Of a DNA stretch of 64,000 bases, positions 41,175-51,074 are shown piece by piece (position 1 is the first letter of the stretch; every line of letters starts with the position of its first letter). The position numbers were made by a program, and so were the translations under genes. The notes under the pieces are model-generated. The model saw nothing but the letters and a program-made list of their open reading frames with translations, searched no databases and was not told the origin of the DNA. Source of the stretch: Nematopogon swammerdamellus (Eukaryota > Arthropoda > Insecta > Lepidoptera > Adelidae); the NCBI GenBank assembly GCA_946902875.1, contig OX336344.1, forward strand, positions 18,869,791 through 18,933,790, read 5' to 3'.

Positions 41175-42127
41175 CTAAGGTAACAATATTTGCATAAATA
41201 ATTAGATTAATTTCGCATGTATAATTAATTAAGTATTACGTAATCATATATATATTTACCGGAAATATATAAGCTTAGATATTCGACATCTCATCTCGGC
41301 TCGCTTCATTCACCTTACCTGAAAAGCTGTTGGAGCTGGCAAACTTGCTGGATCCTGAAACAATAAATAGTTCAATTATTGATCAATTTTAATGTTACTT
41401 ATTTGGTGAGATGAGAGTACATCGTTTACGTGAACGCAGCTCGGCCTACGACCTCGCCGTCATTTGTTCTTTTCGGGAAAGTATACTTTTGGTCATTAGA
41501 AAACCGCTGCACATACTCGTAAAGTCACGTATTACATCTAAAAAATTAGCCGAGGTGCTCTTGTTACATAAAAAATTAACAAAAATGTCATCCCGTCTCC
41601 GCGGCCGCCAGACGGCCGAAATGTAAGACGTCAGTTTATTAGCGCAATATATTTATTCTGAAAAAACGGAAGCCGCTGAAAACCGACTTCGTAGCGTCGT
41701 CGTCTAAGTGCGTCTCAGCTGAGCGGTTTCCGTTTCACGGTCCTCGCGTATCGTAAAATTACTTCTCAAAACACAAACGTTGACTTTAGGAAATCATTCT
41801 GTATGTTTTCTGCTCTGCAATATTGTTTGTTATTGTGTGTTATTGTATTGATCGGTGTGTTATACTTATAACGAATTTCTATTCTATTCTATCGTACTGT
41901 ATTCAGGCGAATGGTAAATATTGTGGAGAATTGTGTTTAAAAATTGTACATTCTTTTAATATTGTAAGGTCATAAATCATAATCAATACATTATCATATC
42001 CTTTTCGGCTCAGGCTAGTCAATTGGTTTTGATTTTGATAACATGTCGTTACTTATATTTTTTAATATTGTTTAAAAAAATACTCCATGGATTTATTAAA
42101 CATTACCTAAAGTTATTATTTTCCAAA
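41175..42127. other. Unassigned stretch
   Basis: No gene is recognised. The 71-codon frame at 41411-41626 lacks domains. The remainder is AT-rich. Confidence 0.35.
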
Positions 42128-42345
42128 TGGGCAAAAGACCGATCCATATTTTCGCAGTACGACACAGGAAAGATTTCGTAAAACTATGTGTTTTTATTAG
42201 AAGTTGGGTTTCAACAACAATTATTATGGATGTTCCAAGCGAGTCCGGCGGATGTGGTGGAGACGTGAGGTGGATAGGAGGGATGAGGTAAGCCAATTCA
42301 TCAGTGCACCGTCCATGATAGTACATATAAAACAGGCTGGTGCAA
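42128..42345 (+). repeat. Duplicated segment, partner at 44494-44709
   Basis: From AAAGACCGATCCATATTTTC to AAACAGGCTGGTGCAATG the two copies differ at only a handful of positions, in direct orientation about 2.37 kb apart. It contains GCGAGTCCGGCGGATG and GGAGGGATGAGG. In the partner a SINE-A tail ends exactly where the homology starts. Confidence 0.8.
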
Positions 42346-42429
42346 TGTGTGTAATTTTTTTTCCTAACTAGAATTGTATTATTCCCACATTAAATAGTGA
42401 GTAAACCCCTACCCAACTGTATTACTAAA

Positions 42430-42670
42430 GCGCACATATACCTACGTGACAACATCGGAAGGGTCGCCCTAGACGCACGTACCTGGACCAGATCGGGCAT
42501 GTGCTCAAAAAGGGTAAAGTGCGTACTTGGTACCCGTAACCGACGAGCATGCATGAAGAACACGATAGTGGAAGAGGCGGCAGAGGTGTGTCAGGATCGT
42601 GGCATGTGGAGATCCGTTGTATCTGCCTACCCCACCGGGAAACAGGCGTGACGCTATGTATGTACAACAT
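42430..42670 (+). pseudogene. LINE ORF C-terminal fragment (VCQDRG type)
   Basis: The reading EEAAEVCQDRGMWRSVVSAY, PTGKQA then stop is followed by a TATGTATG run, like a LINE ORF2 end with microsatellite tail. Upstream, GGGTCGCCCTAGACGCACGT and GGGCATGTGCTCAAAAAGGG recur inverted at 60230-60320. A remnant is also at 59680-59820. The clade is not assigned. Confidence 0.6.
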
Positions 42671-42899
42671 TACTATGATATTACCGCAACATTTTGCATG
42701 CATGCATAGTATACCAGTAACCTCAACATTCCTGTCTGCGTGTGGCATTCGTGGGATGGGCTGCAACCGCGGTAACCACTGCGTACCTCTCAGCGAGATT
42801 GTAATATGAGCTCTGACTGCGCCAAGTGCACAGGGTGAATTTGCGAATACATGACGTGTAGCGCTTTGAGGGTTGTTTTCACAGCAAATTTATAACTTA

Positions 42900-43288
42900 T
42901 GCAAAAAAAAACGGCCAAGTGCGAGTCGGACTCGCGCACCGAGGTTTCCGCACCACAAAAAATAATTGAAAAAAAATACATTTCTTATATGTGAACGCGC
43001 CTTAATTTTTTACTTTTTGAATTTTTTATTATTTGTTTTTTTTTATGTAATCCTGTATGGGTGGCTGAGACGGAGGGGCCAACGCACTTGCTCCGACCAG
43101 CCAATATCAACTCCGAGAAGGTAGGTGCCATACCGGAGACTTCCCTGGATTTCTGGCTATACTGGACTAGAGAACACAACCGAGGCTGCTATATTGTTGT
43201 TATATCCGCCATAATATTAATAACACATAGTCTGTGAAAATTTCAACGGGCTACCTATTACGGTTCAAGAGATACAGACTTCGGGCAG

Positions 43289-43319
<31 letters not shown>

Positions 43320-43375
43320 GCGTAGGCTTAATAATAGGCTTCAGTACGGGATACCGAAAGGTAAAAACGGCGAAA
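42900..43375 (+). repeat. Repeat G with nested SINE-B
   Basis: It starts CGGCCAAGTGCGAGTCGGAC. A SINE-B 3' fragment (minus strand, 43036-43191, GGGTGGCTGAGACGGAGG on the plus strand) interrupts it. Repeat G resumes with TTGTTGTTATATCCGCCATA, a (GACA/GACG) run, and GGCTTCAGTACGGGATACCG at the end. Confidence 0.8.
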
Positions 43376-44140
43376 TTCGAAAAAAAAATATATTCTCCAT
43401 ACATTCATTCATACTTATATTTCACAGCATTATGACTCTAAAACATTCAAAGGTTGACTGCTCATCAGCAAATGTACCATTTTCTGATGGAGAGAGGTCA
43501 GAAAGATGAATTACGGAGGGAATTACAGACTTCACTTACGCTGGACAGACTCAATTAGTTTTTTAGTATACATAAATTTTTGGCGAGCCCAAGTTAAAGG
43601 GATTTAGTAATTCTGTTGGATTTCGTGGAGCGTTCTTTATCCCTTAGGGACTCAAAAGCCCAAATCAAACTCAACTCGAAAAACTCCACAAAAAAAATAA
43701 AAAATAAAAAAATCTCTGTAAGCGATAAGTCCGCCTTTAAACCTCACGTAAATAATACATCGCGCTTGTTTCTGTAAATTGTTTTTGAACAATAAAGTAT
43801 TCTCTTTACGTAGGTATGTTAATAAGTAATATCAAATTGTCTTTCGTACCTAAATAAATAAACTCAGATTAATATTTACAAACATCCTGTGACTCCCAAC
43901 TAACCCGAGGCCCTAAGCACATAAGTTCAGTTTAAGCTAAGCAATCAACGTTTGTAATTAGAATAATTTCAATTTTCTCTTATAATTAGTCCAAAGGTAA
44001 ATAAGAATTTACACAGACGAGGTCGAGCCGCTCGTTAGGTGGGTAAGAGTCATCCAAAAATAATAATATGAACTGGGCCAGCGACGAGTTTCATCAGCCA
44101 GGTAATGTAGACGACCCACGGAGGAGATAGTATAGTGTTT
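43376..44140. other. Unassigned stretch
   Basis: No gene is visible. AAACATTCAAAGGTTGACTG at 43441 resembles 27378 and 25675 (CATCCAAAGGTTGACT), so this is probably another interspersed family. Confidence 0.35.
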
Positions 44141-44492
44141 GTCAGCCTCGGTAGCTCAATGGTGCGGTCGGTCGAGCGGTCAGTACTTGGATGGGTGACC
44201 GCTCGACCATTGGAGGCTGACCGTGGTTCGGATTCTACGTTAAACTGTAGGTCCCTTCTTACCTTACTAGGTGGTAGTGTTTATCCCGGCCGGATTGCTA
44301 CCACCGCACTGAGCGAAACGTCGATCGAAACGGCTATGTAAATAGTTCGTGTTTTCCGTCCAGTTCAGTGTAGCCGACATGAAATGAAGGGAAGCACTGA
44401 CATGGCACCTAGCTCATCCGGTGTTATGGGCTGACATCACGGATGTTGTAGGTGATGTAGCCAACCGTGTCAGTTTCCATAAAAAAAAAAAA
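44141..44492 (+). mobile_element. SINE-A, full-length copy
   Basis: The head is GTCAGCCTCGGTAGCTCAAT, GG (A box TAGCTCAATGG), then CAGTACTTGGATGGGTGACC at 44181-44200 (5S-like), GGTTCGGATTC, the full body, and a tail with about 12 A. The 5S-like segment lacks the GTTAAGCAACG part present at 19.92 kb, so internal deletions exist between copies. Confidence 0.9.
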
Positions 44493-44918
44493 CAAAAGAC
44501 CGATCCATATTTTCGCAGTACGGCACAGGAAAGATTTCGAAAAACTATGTGTTTTTATTAGAAGTTGGGTTTCAACAACAATTATTATGGATGTTCCAAG
44601 CGAGTCCGGCGGATGGGGTGGAGACATGAGGTGGGTAGGAGGGATGAGGGAAGCCAATTCATCAGTGCACCGTCCATGATAGTACATATAAAACAGGCTG
44701 GTGCAATGCCACGCCTACTTCGACGTCGTGTGCCCCCAGTTGATGGTGACGTACCCACTTTGCGCGGACCGACTTCTCCATTCTCTCACCACCATGATAT
44801 GCCCCCACCCGGCCGGGGAGGCGAGATAACAAGGGTCTATGTTCCCGGGGGTGCAGTCATAACTGTGGATAATAAGCGCGGGCTAAATGAATTGCGGCCG
44901 TGCACTGGCGGCCGCTAA
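44493..44918 (+). repeat. Second copy of duplicated segment plus unknown open frame
   Basis: The first 215 bases duplicate 42128-42345. The following 210 bases continue an open frame on the plus strand (HDMPPPGRGGEITRVYVPGG then AVITVDNKRGLNELRPC) to a stop at 44916-44918. I do not recognise the protein and see no domain. It could be the end of an unknown mobile-element ORF. Confidence 0.4.
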
Positions 44919-45034
44919 GCGTGGGGTCGTCAGCGGTCGTGGAGGTCGTCAGAAATGATAGAGATAGCGAACGTTGGCTATAACCTTGACCTAGATAGCA
45001 AACTGGGGGTTTAGCATAGCAAAATAAGAGGTCA

Positions 45035-45365
45035 CCGTGTAGGGCCGGTACTTGAAAAGGATAGCCCCACTGCATCTCTCCCCATGCATGTCGCAAAAGG
45101 CGACTAAGGGATAAGGACAAGATGCCGTGCTAAAGGGCGACAGGCTCGCCACCTCTCACCTTGGCATGGTACTTCCACCGAGTCATGCTGCAGGTGGGTC
45201 TTCGTGCCTTACTTGCTGCTTGATCGATTGAATCTTGTTCGAATTCTTTGCGAAACGTGGTGGTCGGTGTTGTGCTGTAATTTACCAGAGTTCTTGCAGG
45301 ACAACACCGATTACTCTGCTTACCCCGATTGTCGGGATTCAGCGTGTGTGATATGTATATGTATG
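45035..45365 (+). mobile_element. Repeat C, complete copy
   Basis: CCGTGTAGGGCCGGTACTTG, ATAGCCCCACTGCATCTCTC, CATGTCGCAAAAGGCGACTA, GGCATGGTACTTCCACCG, the GGTGTTGTGCTG hairpin, CCCCGATTGTCGGGATTC, and a GTATGTATATGTATG tail. It is in the opposite orientation to the copy at 2.44 kb. Confidence 0.8.
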
Positions 45366-45544
45366 TAAATAAGAGGTCATTGCGCCAATTAGCAGTGTCT
45401 AGGCATAGCCCTGAACTACTAGTACCTAGCCAAATATATAGAAAGCATTGAATCTATTCAATTGTAACACTGTCGACAACTGCCTCTGCGAGACAGAATG
45501 TACTAGTGCAGAGCCTCTGTTTAAAAAAATTATGTCATCCATCA

Positions 45545-45635
45545 TCATATCAATCAATACGTCTTATAATAAATCTGTATGGGATGGTCATGGAGTAAGT
45601 TACTTTGTTTTATGAAATACTGCGTCTGTAGCACC
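45545..45635 (+). repeat. Short repeat shared with 35.6 kb
   Basis: CTGTATGGGATGGTCATGGA, GTAAGTTACTTTGTTTTATG, AAATACTG is the inverted partner of 35565-35640. Confidence 0.6.
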
Positions 45636-45793
45636 GAGCATACCTACGGGAGTGGCAACCGTCGAGCGCTAATATATAGGAAAATTAGCCGCGTGTTAGA
45701 GCATTTGCACTAATATATAGCGCTGCTGCGGGATCGACCGTCAGTGCGCTCGCGACTTGGGAACGAAGAACACGTATATGTGCACTACGCAAA

Positions 45794-45877
45794 ATGGCGA
45801 TTTGTGCAGTTCGTGCGTGTCGAAAGAGCTCAAGATCATCAGGAATGACAAAAGATGGCGTAACCTTTCATAATTAG
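45794..45877 (+). pseudogene. Possible THAP zinc-finger first exon
   Basis: The 27-codon frame reads MAICAVRACRKSSRSSGMTK then DGVTFHN and stop. THAP domains open with C-x(2-4)-C near the N-terminus followed by a basic stretch and a conserved FHxFP. Here C4 and C9, the basic serine-rich stretch and VTFH are in the right order, and then the frame ends. THAP domains bind DNA and occur in P-element-type transposases and host regulators. The remaining zinc ligands (C, H) are absent nearby, so this is an exon with the rest elsewhere, or a truncated copy. Short length keeps the call modest. Confidence 0.45.
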
Positions 45878-46312
45878 GTCATTTTAATGATAATACAATG
45901 CTTAAAGCGTGTAAAATACAAAAATTCCGCGAGCTAGGAGCACGACTGCGCGCCATACTGGGCGCGTACACATGATAGGCAAATTTGACAGACTGGAAAG
46001 AAATTTGAAATCAATTATTGTATATGGGTGTTGTTAGTTTTTTTATGGCAATTACATGGATGAATTCAATTTATAATATGTATTGTTATTATTTCTTTAA
46101 TATTACGTTTTCAATTTTTATAATTATAAAACAAATATACCTATACAAAACTAATATATTGTATATTATGCATTTATTATCACATTCACATATTTACATT
46201 AATTTTAAATATACAGATTATAAAAATACACCACATATACTCAAAATTAATATAAAAATAATAATAAAAATAAAAATATATTATGTATTATTATAATAAG
46301 TATTATTATTAT
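45878..46312. other. Unassigned AT-rich stretch
   Basis: No gene is visible. Bases 46060-46300 are almost pure A/T and form long meaningless frames. Confidence 0.4.
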
Positions 46313-46450
46313 CAGTGATAGGAATAGGTAGGACTTATTTACCTAAACTTCGAGGAACAGAGTAAAAAATTGGAGACTTCCTTACGACAATATTTTTTTC
46401 CGGTTTAATAATACCTATTCATGGTGTTATAATTTCGCGATTTAAAAAAA

Positions 46451-47590
46451 GTGGCCGCCATTTTGAACTTTTTAGTAACTGGACAGATTGCTTTCAAAAT
46501 CGACACCTGGGTGTCAGTGTGGACTCTGAATACGAATCTGTAGTCAAATTTAAAAAAAGTAGCCGCCATTTTGAAATGTTTAGTTACTGGACCGATTGCT
46601 TTCAAAATCGATATCTGGGTGTCTATGTAGGCTCTGAATACGAATCCGTTGTCAAAATTTAAAAAAGTGACCGCCATTTTGAACTTTTTAGTTACTGGAC
46701 CGATTACTTTCAAAATCGATATCTGGGTGTCTGTGTGGGCTCTGAATACGAATCTGTAGTCAAAATAAAAAAAAGTGGCCGCCATTTTGAACTTTTTAGT
46801 TACTGGACCGATTGCTTTCAAAATCGATATCTGGGTGTATGTGTGGGCTCTGAATACGAATCTGTAGTAAAAATTAAAAAAAGTGGCCGCCATTTTGAAC
46901 TTTTTAGTTACTGGACCGATTGCTTTCAAAATCGATATATGGGTGTCTGTGTGGGCTCTGAATACGAATCTGTAGTCAAAATAAAAAAAAAAGTGGCCGC
47001 CATTTTGAAATTTTTAGTTACTGGACCGATTGCTTTCAAAATCGATATCTGGGTGTTTATGTAGGCTCTGAATACGAATCCGTTGTCAAAATTTAAAAAA
47101 GTGACCGCCATTTTGAACTTTTTAGTTACTGGACCGATTACTTTCAAAATCGATATCTGGATGTCTGTGTGGGCTCTGAATACGAATCTGTAATCAAAAT
47201 AAAAAAAAGTGGCCGCCATTTTGAACTTTTTAGTTACTGGACCGATTGCTTTCAAAATCGATATCTGGGTGTATGTGGGGCTCTGAATACGAATCTGTAG
47301 TAAAAATAAAAAAAAAAGTGGCCGCCATTTTGAACTTTTTAGTTACTGGACTGATTGCTTTCAAAATCGATATCTGGGTGTCTGTGTGGGCTCTGAATAC
47401 TAATCTGTAGTCAAAATTTAAAAAAAGTGGCCGCCATTTTGAACTTTTTAGTTACTGGACCGATTGCTTTCAAAATCGATATCTGGGTGTCTGTGTGGGC
47501 TCTAAATACGAAGCCGTTGTCAAAATTTAAAAAAAGTGGCCGCCATTTTGAACTTTTTAGTTACTGGACCGATTGCTTTCAAAATCGATA
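46451..47590 (+). repeat. Left arm: 11 tandem units of about 108 bp
   Basis: Units begin with GTGGCCGCCATTTTGAA at 46451, 46559, 46667, 46775, 46883, 46993, 47101, 47209, 47318, 47427 and 47536, so the period is 108-110. Each has TTAGTTACTGGACCGATTGC, TTTCAAAATCGATATCTGGG, GGGCTCTGAATACGAATC and an A-rich linker. Variants recur every four units, indicating a higher-order period of about 434 bp. As 108 is a multiple of three, frames run through several units; I do not regard them as proteins. Confidence 0.9.
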
Positions 47591-47639
47591 TCATATTTTT
47601 TATGTTAACTACATATTGTTATTCAGAGCCCACACAGAC

Positions 47640-48905
47640 ATGTAGATATGGGTTTTGAAAGTAATCAGTCCAGTAACTAAAAAGTTCAAAATGGCGGCCA
47701 CTTTTTTAAGATTTTGACAACGGAGTAGTATTCAGAGCCCACACAGACAAACAAATATCAATTTTAAAAGCAATCGGTCCATTAACTAAAAAGTTCAAAA
47801 TGGCGGTCACTTTTTTTTAATTTTGACAACGGATTCGTATTCAGAGCCCACACAGACACCCAGATATCGATTTTGAAAGCAATCGGCCCAGTAACTAATA
47901 ACTTCAAAATGGCGGCCACTTTTTTTAAATTTTGACAACGGATTCGTATTCAGAGCCCACACAGACACCCAGATATCGATTTTGAAAGCAATCGGTCCAG
48001 TAACTAAAAAGTTCAAAATGGGGGCCACTTTTTTTTATTTTTTACTACAGATTCGTATTCAGAGCCCACACATACACCCAGATATTGATTTTGAAAGCAA
48101 TCGGTCCAGTAACTAAAAAGTTCAAAATGGCGGCCACTTTTTTTAAATTTTGACAAGGGATTCGTATTCAGAGCCCACACAGACACCCAGATATCGATTT
48201 TGAAAGCAATCGGTCCAGTAACTAAAAAGTTCAAAATGGCGGCCACTTTTTTTAAATGTTTACTACAGATTCGTATTCAGAGCCCACACAGACACCCAGA
48301 TATCGATTTTGAAAGCAATCGGTCCAGTAACTAAAAAGTTCAAAATGGCGGCCACTTTTTTTAATGTTTACTACAGATTCGTATTCAGAGCCCACACATA
48401 CACCCAGATATCGATTTTGAAAGCAATCGGTCCAGTAACTAAAAAGTTCAAAATGGCGGTCACTTTTTAAATTTTGACAACGGATTCGTATTCAGAGCCT
48501 ACATAGACACCCAGATATCGATTTTGAAAGAAATCGGTCCAGTAACTAAAAAGTTCAAAATGGCGGCCACTTCTTTTTTATTTTGACTACAGATTCGTAT
48601 TCTGAGTCCACACAGACGCCTAGATATCGATTTTGAAAGCAATCGGTCCAGTAACTAAAAAGTTCAAAATGGCGGCTACTTTTTTTAAAGTTTGACTATA
48701 GATTCGTATCCAGAGTCCACACAGACGCCCATATATCGATTTTGAAAGAAATCGGTCCAGTAACTAAAAAGTTCAAAATGGCGGCCACTTTTTTAAATTT
48801 TTACTACAGATTCGTATTCAGAGCCCACACTGACACCCAGATATCGATTTTGAAAGCAATCGGTCCAGTAACTAAAAAGTTCAAAATGGTGGCCACTTTT
48901 TTCAA
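47640..48905 (-). repeat. Right arm: 12 tandem units, inverted
   Basis: The same unit appears as its complement (AGTTCAAAATGGCGGCCAC), twelve times at about 108-bp spacing. The outermost unit carries the CACTGACACCCAG variant that corresponds to the outermost left unit (GGGTGTCAGTGTGG), so outer ends match outer ends. The arm has one more unit than the left arm. Confidence 0.9.
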
Positions 48906-49037
48906 ATCGCGAAATTAAAACACCATGAATATTATTAAACCGGAAAAAATATTGTCTTAAGGAAGTCTCCAATCTTTTACTCTGTTCCTCGAAATTTAGG
49001 TAAATAAGCCCTACTTATTCCTATCACTGATTATTAG

Positions 49038-49544
49038 TACAACTTTTCAAAAATATTAAAACAACAGTCTTGTTTAATTTTTCAATATTTTTTTTGGATT
49101 CAAACAATAATATTCGTTCAGTAAAAACTATTTGAAATAATATTACAAATAACAATTTCAAAATTCACAGATATACCGCACCATCATTGTCCGTCAGACT
49201 GGCATTCGTAGTGATCCCGTCAAGTTGCCGTCAAGCAAGGCTTCCGATTGGTCGGACGGTCGGCTCTTACTACCAGATACCCGAGCCAAGCCAGCGATAA
49301 CAAACCTGTCGCTCGCCTTGCTCGCTCTGTCTCTCTCCATATCGCGGGGCGCGATATGGGTAACCGAGATAGACAAGTCACGTCATAAAAGATTAAATTG
49401 CGATTTCGATTTTCGTAGTAGTAGGGATTTTTGGCTAGCCGTGCTCCGATACAAACGCAGTAGCGTTGCGTCTCCCGTAGGTATTCTCCTTGGTCTGTAG
49501 ACTCTATGTGTGATACTAAAACTCAATTGACGATTTTTAGACAT
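49038..49544. other. Unassigned stretch with a 9-bp hairpin
   Basis: No gene is visible. CCATATCGC and GCGATATGG (49337-49359) form a short hairpin in a GC-richer patch at 49190-49490 that has an open frame without domains. Confidence 0.35.
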
Positions 49545-49782
49545 ATTTTCTGTATGTATGTATGTACTTGTATGTTCCTCCATAACTCTTAAACCGATCA
49601 TCCGAATTCGATGAAACTAAGTACAAGCATATTTGATTTGATTATACGGGACACAGGATAGGCTAATTAAAATTAAATTCCGGTTACGCTAAGATGTGTG
49701 TGGCTCTCATACAAACCAAATTGTTCCGAGCGCCGAAATAAGGATACGGCAGCGGGCTTACTTACTTTCTTCTTAAAGCTAG
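49545..49782 (+). mobile_element. Helitron-like element
   Basis: It begins in TGTATGTATGTATGTACTTG, contains CCTCCATAACTCTTAAACCG and GGGACACAGGATAGGC, and ends TCTTCTTAAAGCTAG then T. The inverted relative is at 35230-35465. The usual GCGAGCGAAGCCGCGGGC block before the end is replaced by other sequence. Confidence 0.55.
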
Positions 49783-49822
49783 TAATGAAATAAAATAAAT
49801 TTGAAATTTGATATTCATACGG

Positions 49823-50045
49823 TGTGGGGCCGGTAGGTACTTAAAAAGAATAGCCCCACTGCATATCTCCCCGTGCATGTCGTTAGAGGCGACTAAGGGA
49901 TAAGGACAAGATGCCGTGTTAAAGGCGACAGGCTAGCCACCTTTCACCTTGGCACGGTCCTTCCACCGGGTCATGCAGCAGGTGGGTCTTCGTGCCTTCT
50001 TGCTGCTTGATAGTATATTGTCCTAATACTTTGCTAAACGTGTAC
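49823..50045 (+). mobile_element. Repeat C, 3'-shortened copy
   Basis: GGTGTGGGGCCGGTAGGTAC, TAGCCCCACTGCATATCTCC, GTCGTTAGAGGCGACTAAGG, GGCACGGTCCTTCCACCG and CTAATACTTTGCTAAACGTG. The copy stops before the hairpin block. Confidence 0.75.
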
Positions 50046-50306
50046 ATTGCAGGCGGATCTACGGAACCCTCCGTGCGTGAGTAAAACGCACGCTTGACCT
50101 ATCGTTTTTCTTAGTAATGTCGTCTAAGTAAACTAATGTCGTCTGTTCTTTGTCGTATTTCGTCATTTCGCATTTTATCTCTCTTTTATCCTCTCTCTAT
50201 GTCTCTTTTTCAGCTCTCTCTATAGCTCGCTGAGAGAATTAAAATTTACGAACCGGGCCCACCGTCAGGGTTCACGTTTCAGCGAGCGTTTCAGCTTCTG
50301 CTATTA

Positions 50307-50618
50307 TCCTACTAATATTATAAACGCGAAAGTTTGCGAGGATGGATGGATGTATGGATCTTTGTTCTTCTTTCACGCAAAAACTACTGAACGGGTTTTG
50401 ATGAGACTTTACAGTACTATAGCTTATACATCAGAGTAACATCACGCTAAATAGCCTTAGAGCTCAGCAGTATCAAATAAAGCATAATAGCATGGACGGG
50501 TGAGAGAGAATATAACGACAAGAAAAACAAAAGCCTATCAACGTCACATAAAAACTTCAATTTCGAATTCTGTTCTTTTTTTTTAATCCACGCGGACGAA
50601 GTCGCGGGCAAAAGCTAG
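50307..50618 (+). mobile_element. Helitron-like element, both ends clear
   Basis: It starts TCCTACTAATATTATAAACG after an A and ends GTCGCGGGCAAAAGCTAG before a T. That is the TC...CTRR, A|T signature of Helitrons. Inside are GATGGATGGATGTATGGATC, ACTACTGAACGGGTTTTGAT and a CATCACGCTAAATAGCC block. It is 312 bp and does not code. It is the reference copy for the family. Confidence 0.8.
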
Positions 50619-50897
50619 TAATTACATATACCTAATATAGCTTTGTGGAATTAATGTGATAATTTTACTTGGTTCGTGCGTTCCATGAAACTTTACGGTT
50701 ATATTCAAACAAAACGGCAAACCTAATAAGTATTAGGCACGCATGCACGGAACATCCGGCACCGTTCGATCCCAAGAGCCTGTGGCCGCACGTAAAATAA
50801 GGCGCTTAGGTACGTACCATGTGCCATCTCCACCATTTTAGTCCGTGGCTGCGGCCGCCAGCTGTCGACTGTTCGCTGGGGAGTAGGCGCCATTTTC

Positions 50898-51060
50898 AAC
50901 CGACTTTCAAAAAGGAAGAGACTCTCAATTCGTTTCTATGTTATTTTTTTTTTGTTCTTTGTTTGTATGTTACCTGATTTATCCGCCAATTATCAACCGA
51001 TTTTAATTATTCTTTTAAATTCTCTTTTTCGTCGGTATAGCAGGACACAGATACTAAAAG
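50898..51060 (+). repeat. Repeat F copy
   Basis: CAACCGACTTTCAAAAAGGA, AGAGACTCTCAATTCGTTTC, then a T run and TATCAACCGATTTTAATTAT. Relatives are at 25845 and 55655. Confidence 0.6.
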
Positions 51061-51074
51061 CTGTATGTTTGAAA

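Larger units (their letters stand above)
46313..49029. mobile_element. Foldback element, hAT-like ends, tandem-repeat arms
   Basis: The tips are CAGTGATAGGAATA (left) and its complement TATTCCTATCACTG (right). The flanking words are ATTATTAT (46305-46312) and ATTATTAG (49030-49037), seven of eight identical. Each tip region (about 135 bases, with ACTTATTTACCTAAACTTCG and GGAGACTTCCTTA) leads into an array of about 108-bp units. The left arm has 11 units (46451 to about 47590) and the right arm 12 in the opposite orientation (about 47640-48905), meeting at a short AT-rich centre. Known foldback transposons of Drosophila also have long inverted repeats made of tandem units. No transposase is present. 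Confidence 0.85.

Noticed and set aside
44565..44720. N-terminal half of the 117-codon frame as unique coding sequence
   Set aside because: This part is the duplicated segment also at 42128, where the frame is not maintained.
46018..46296. 92-codon frame MYMGVVSFFMAITW...
   Set aside because: It comes from almost pure A/T DNA rich in I, K, N and Y codons, with no domain.
46405..46929. 174-codon minus-strand frame as a gene
   Set aside because: It is a read-through of 108-bp repeat units, a multiple of three in length. The protein is the unit repeated.
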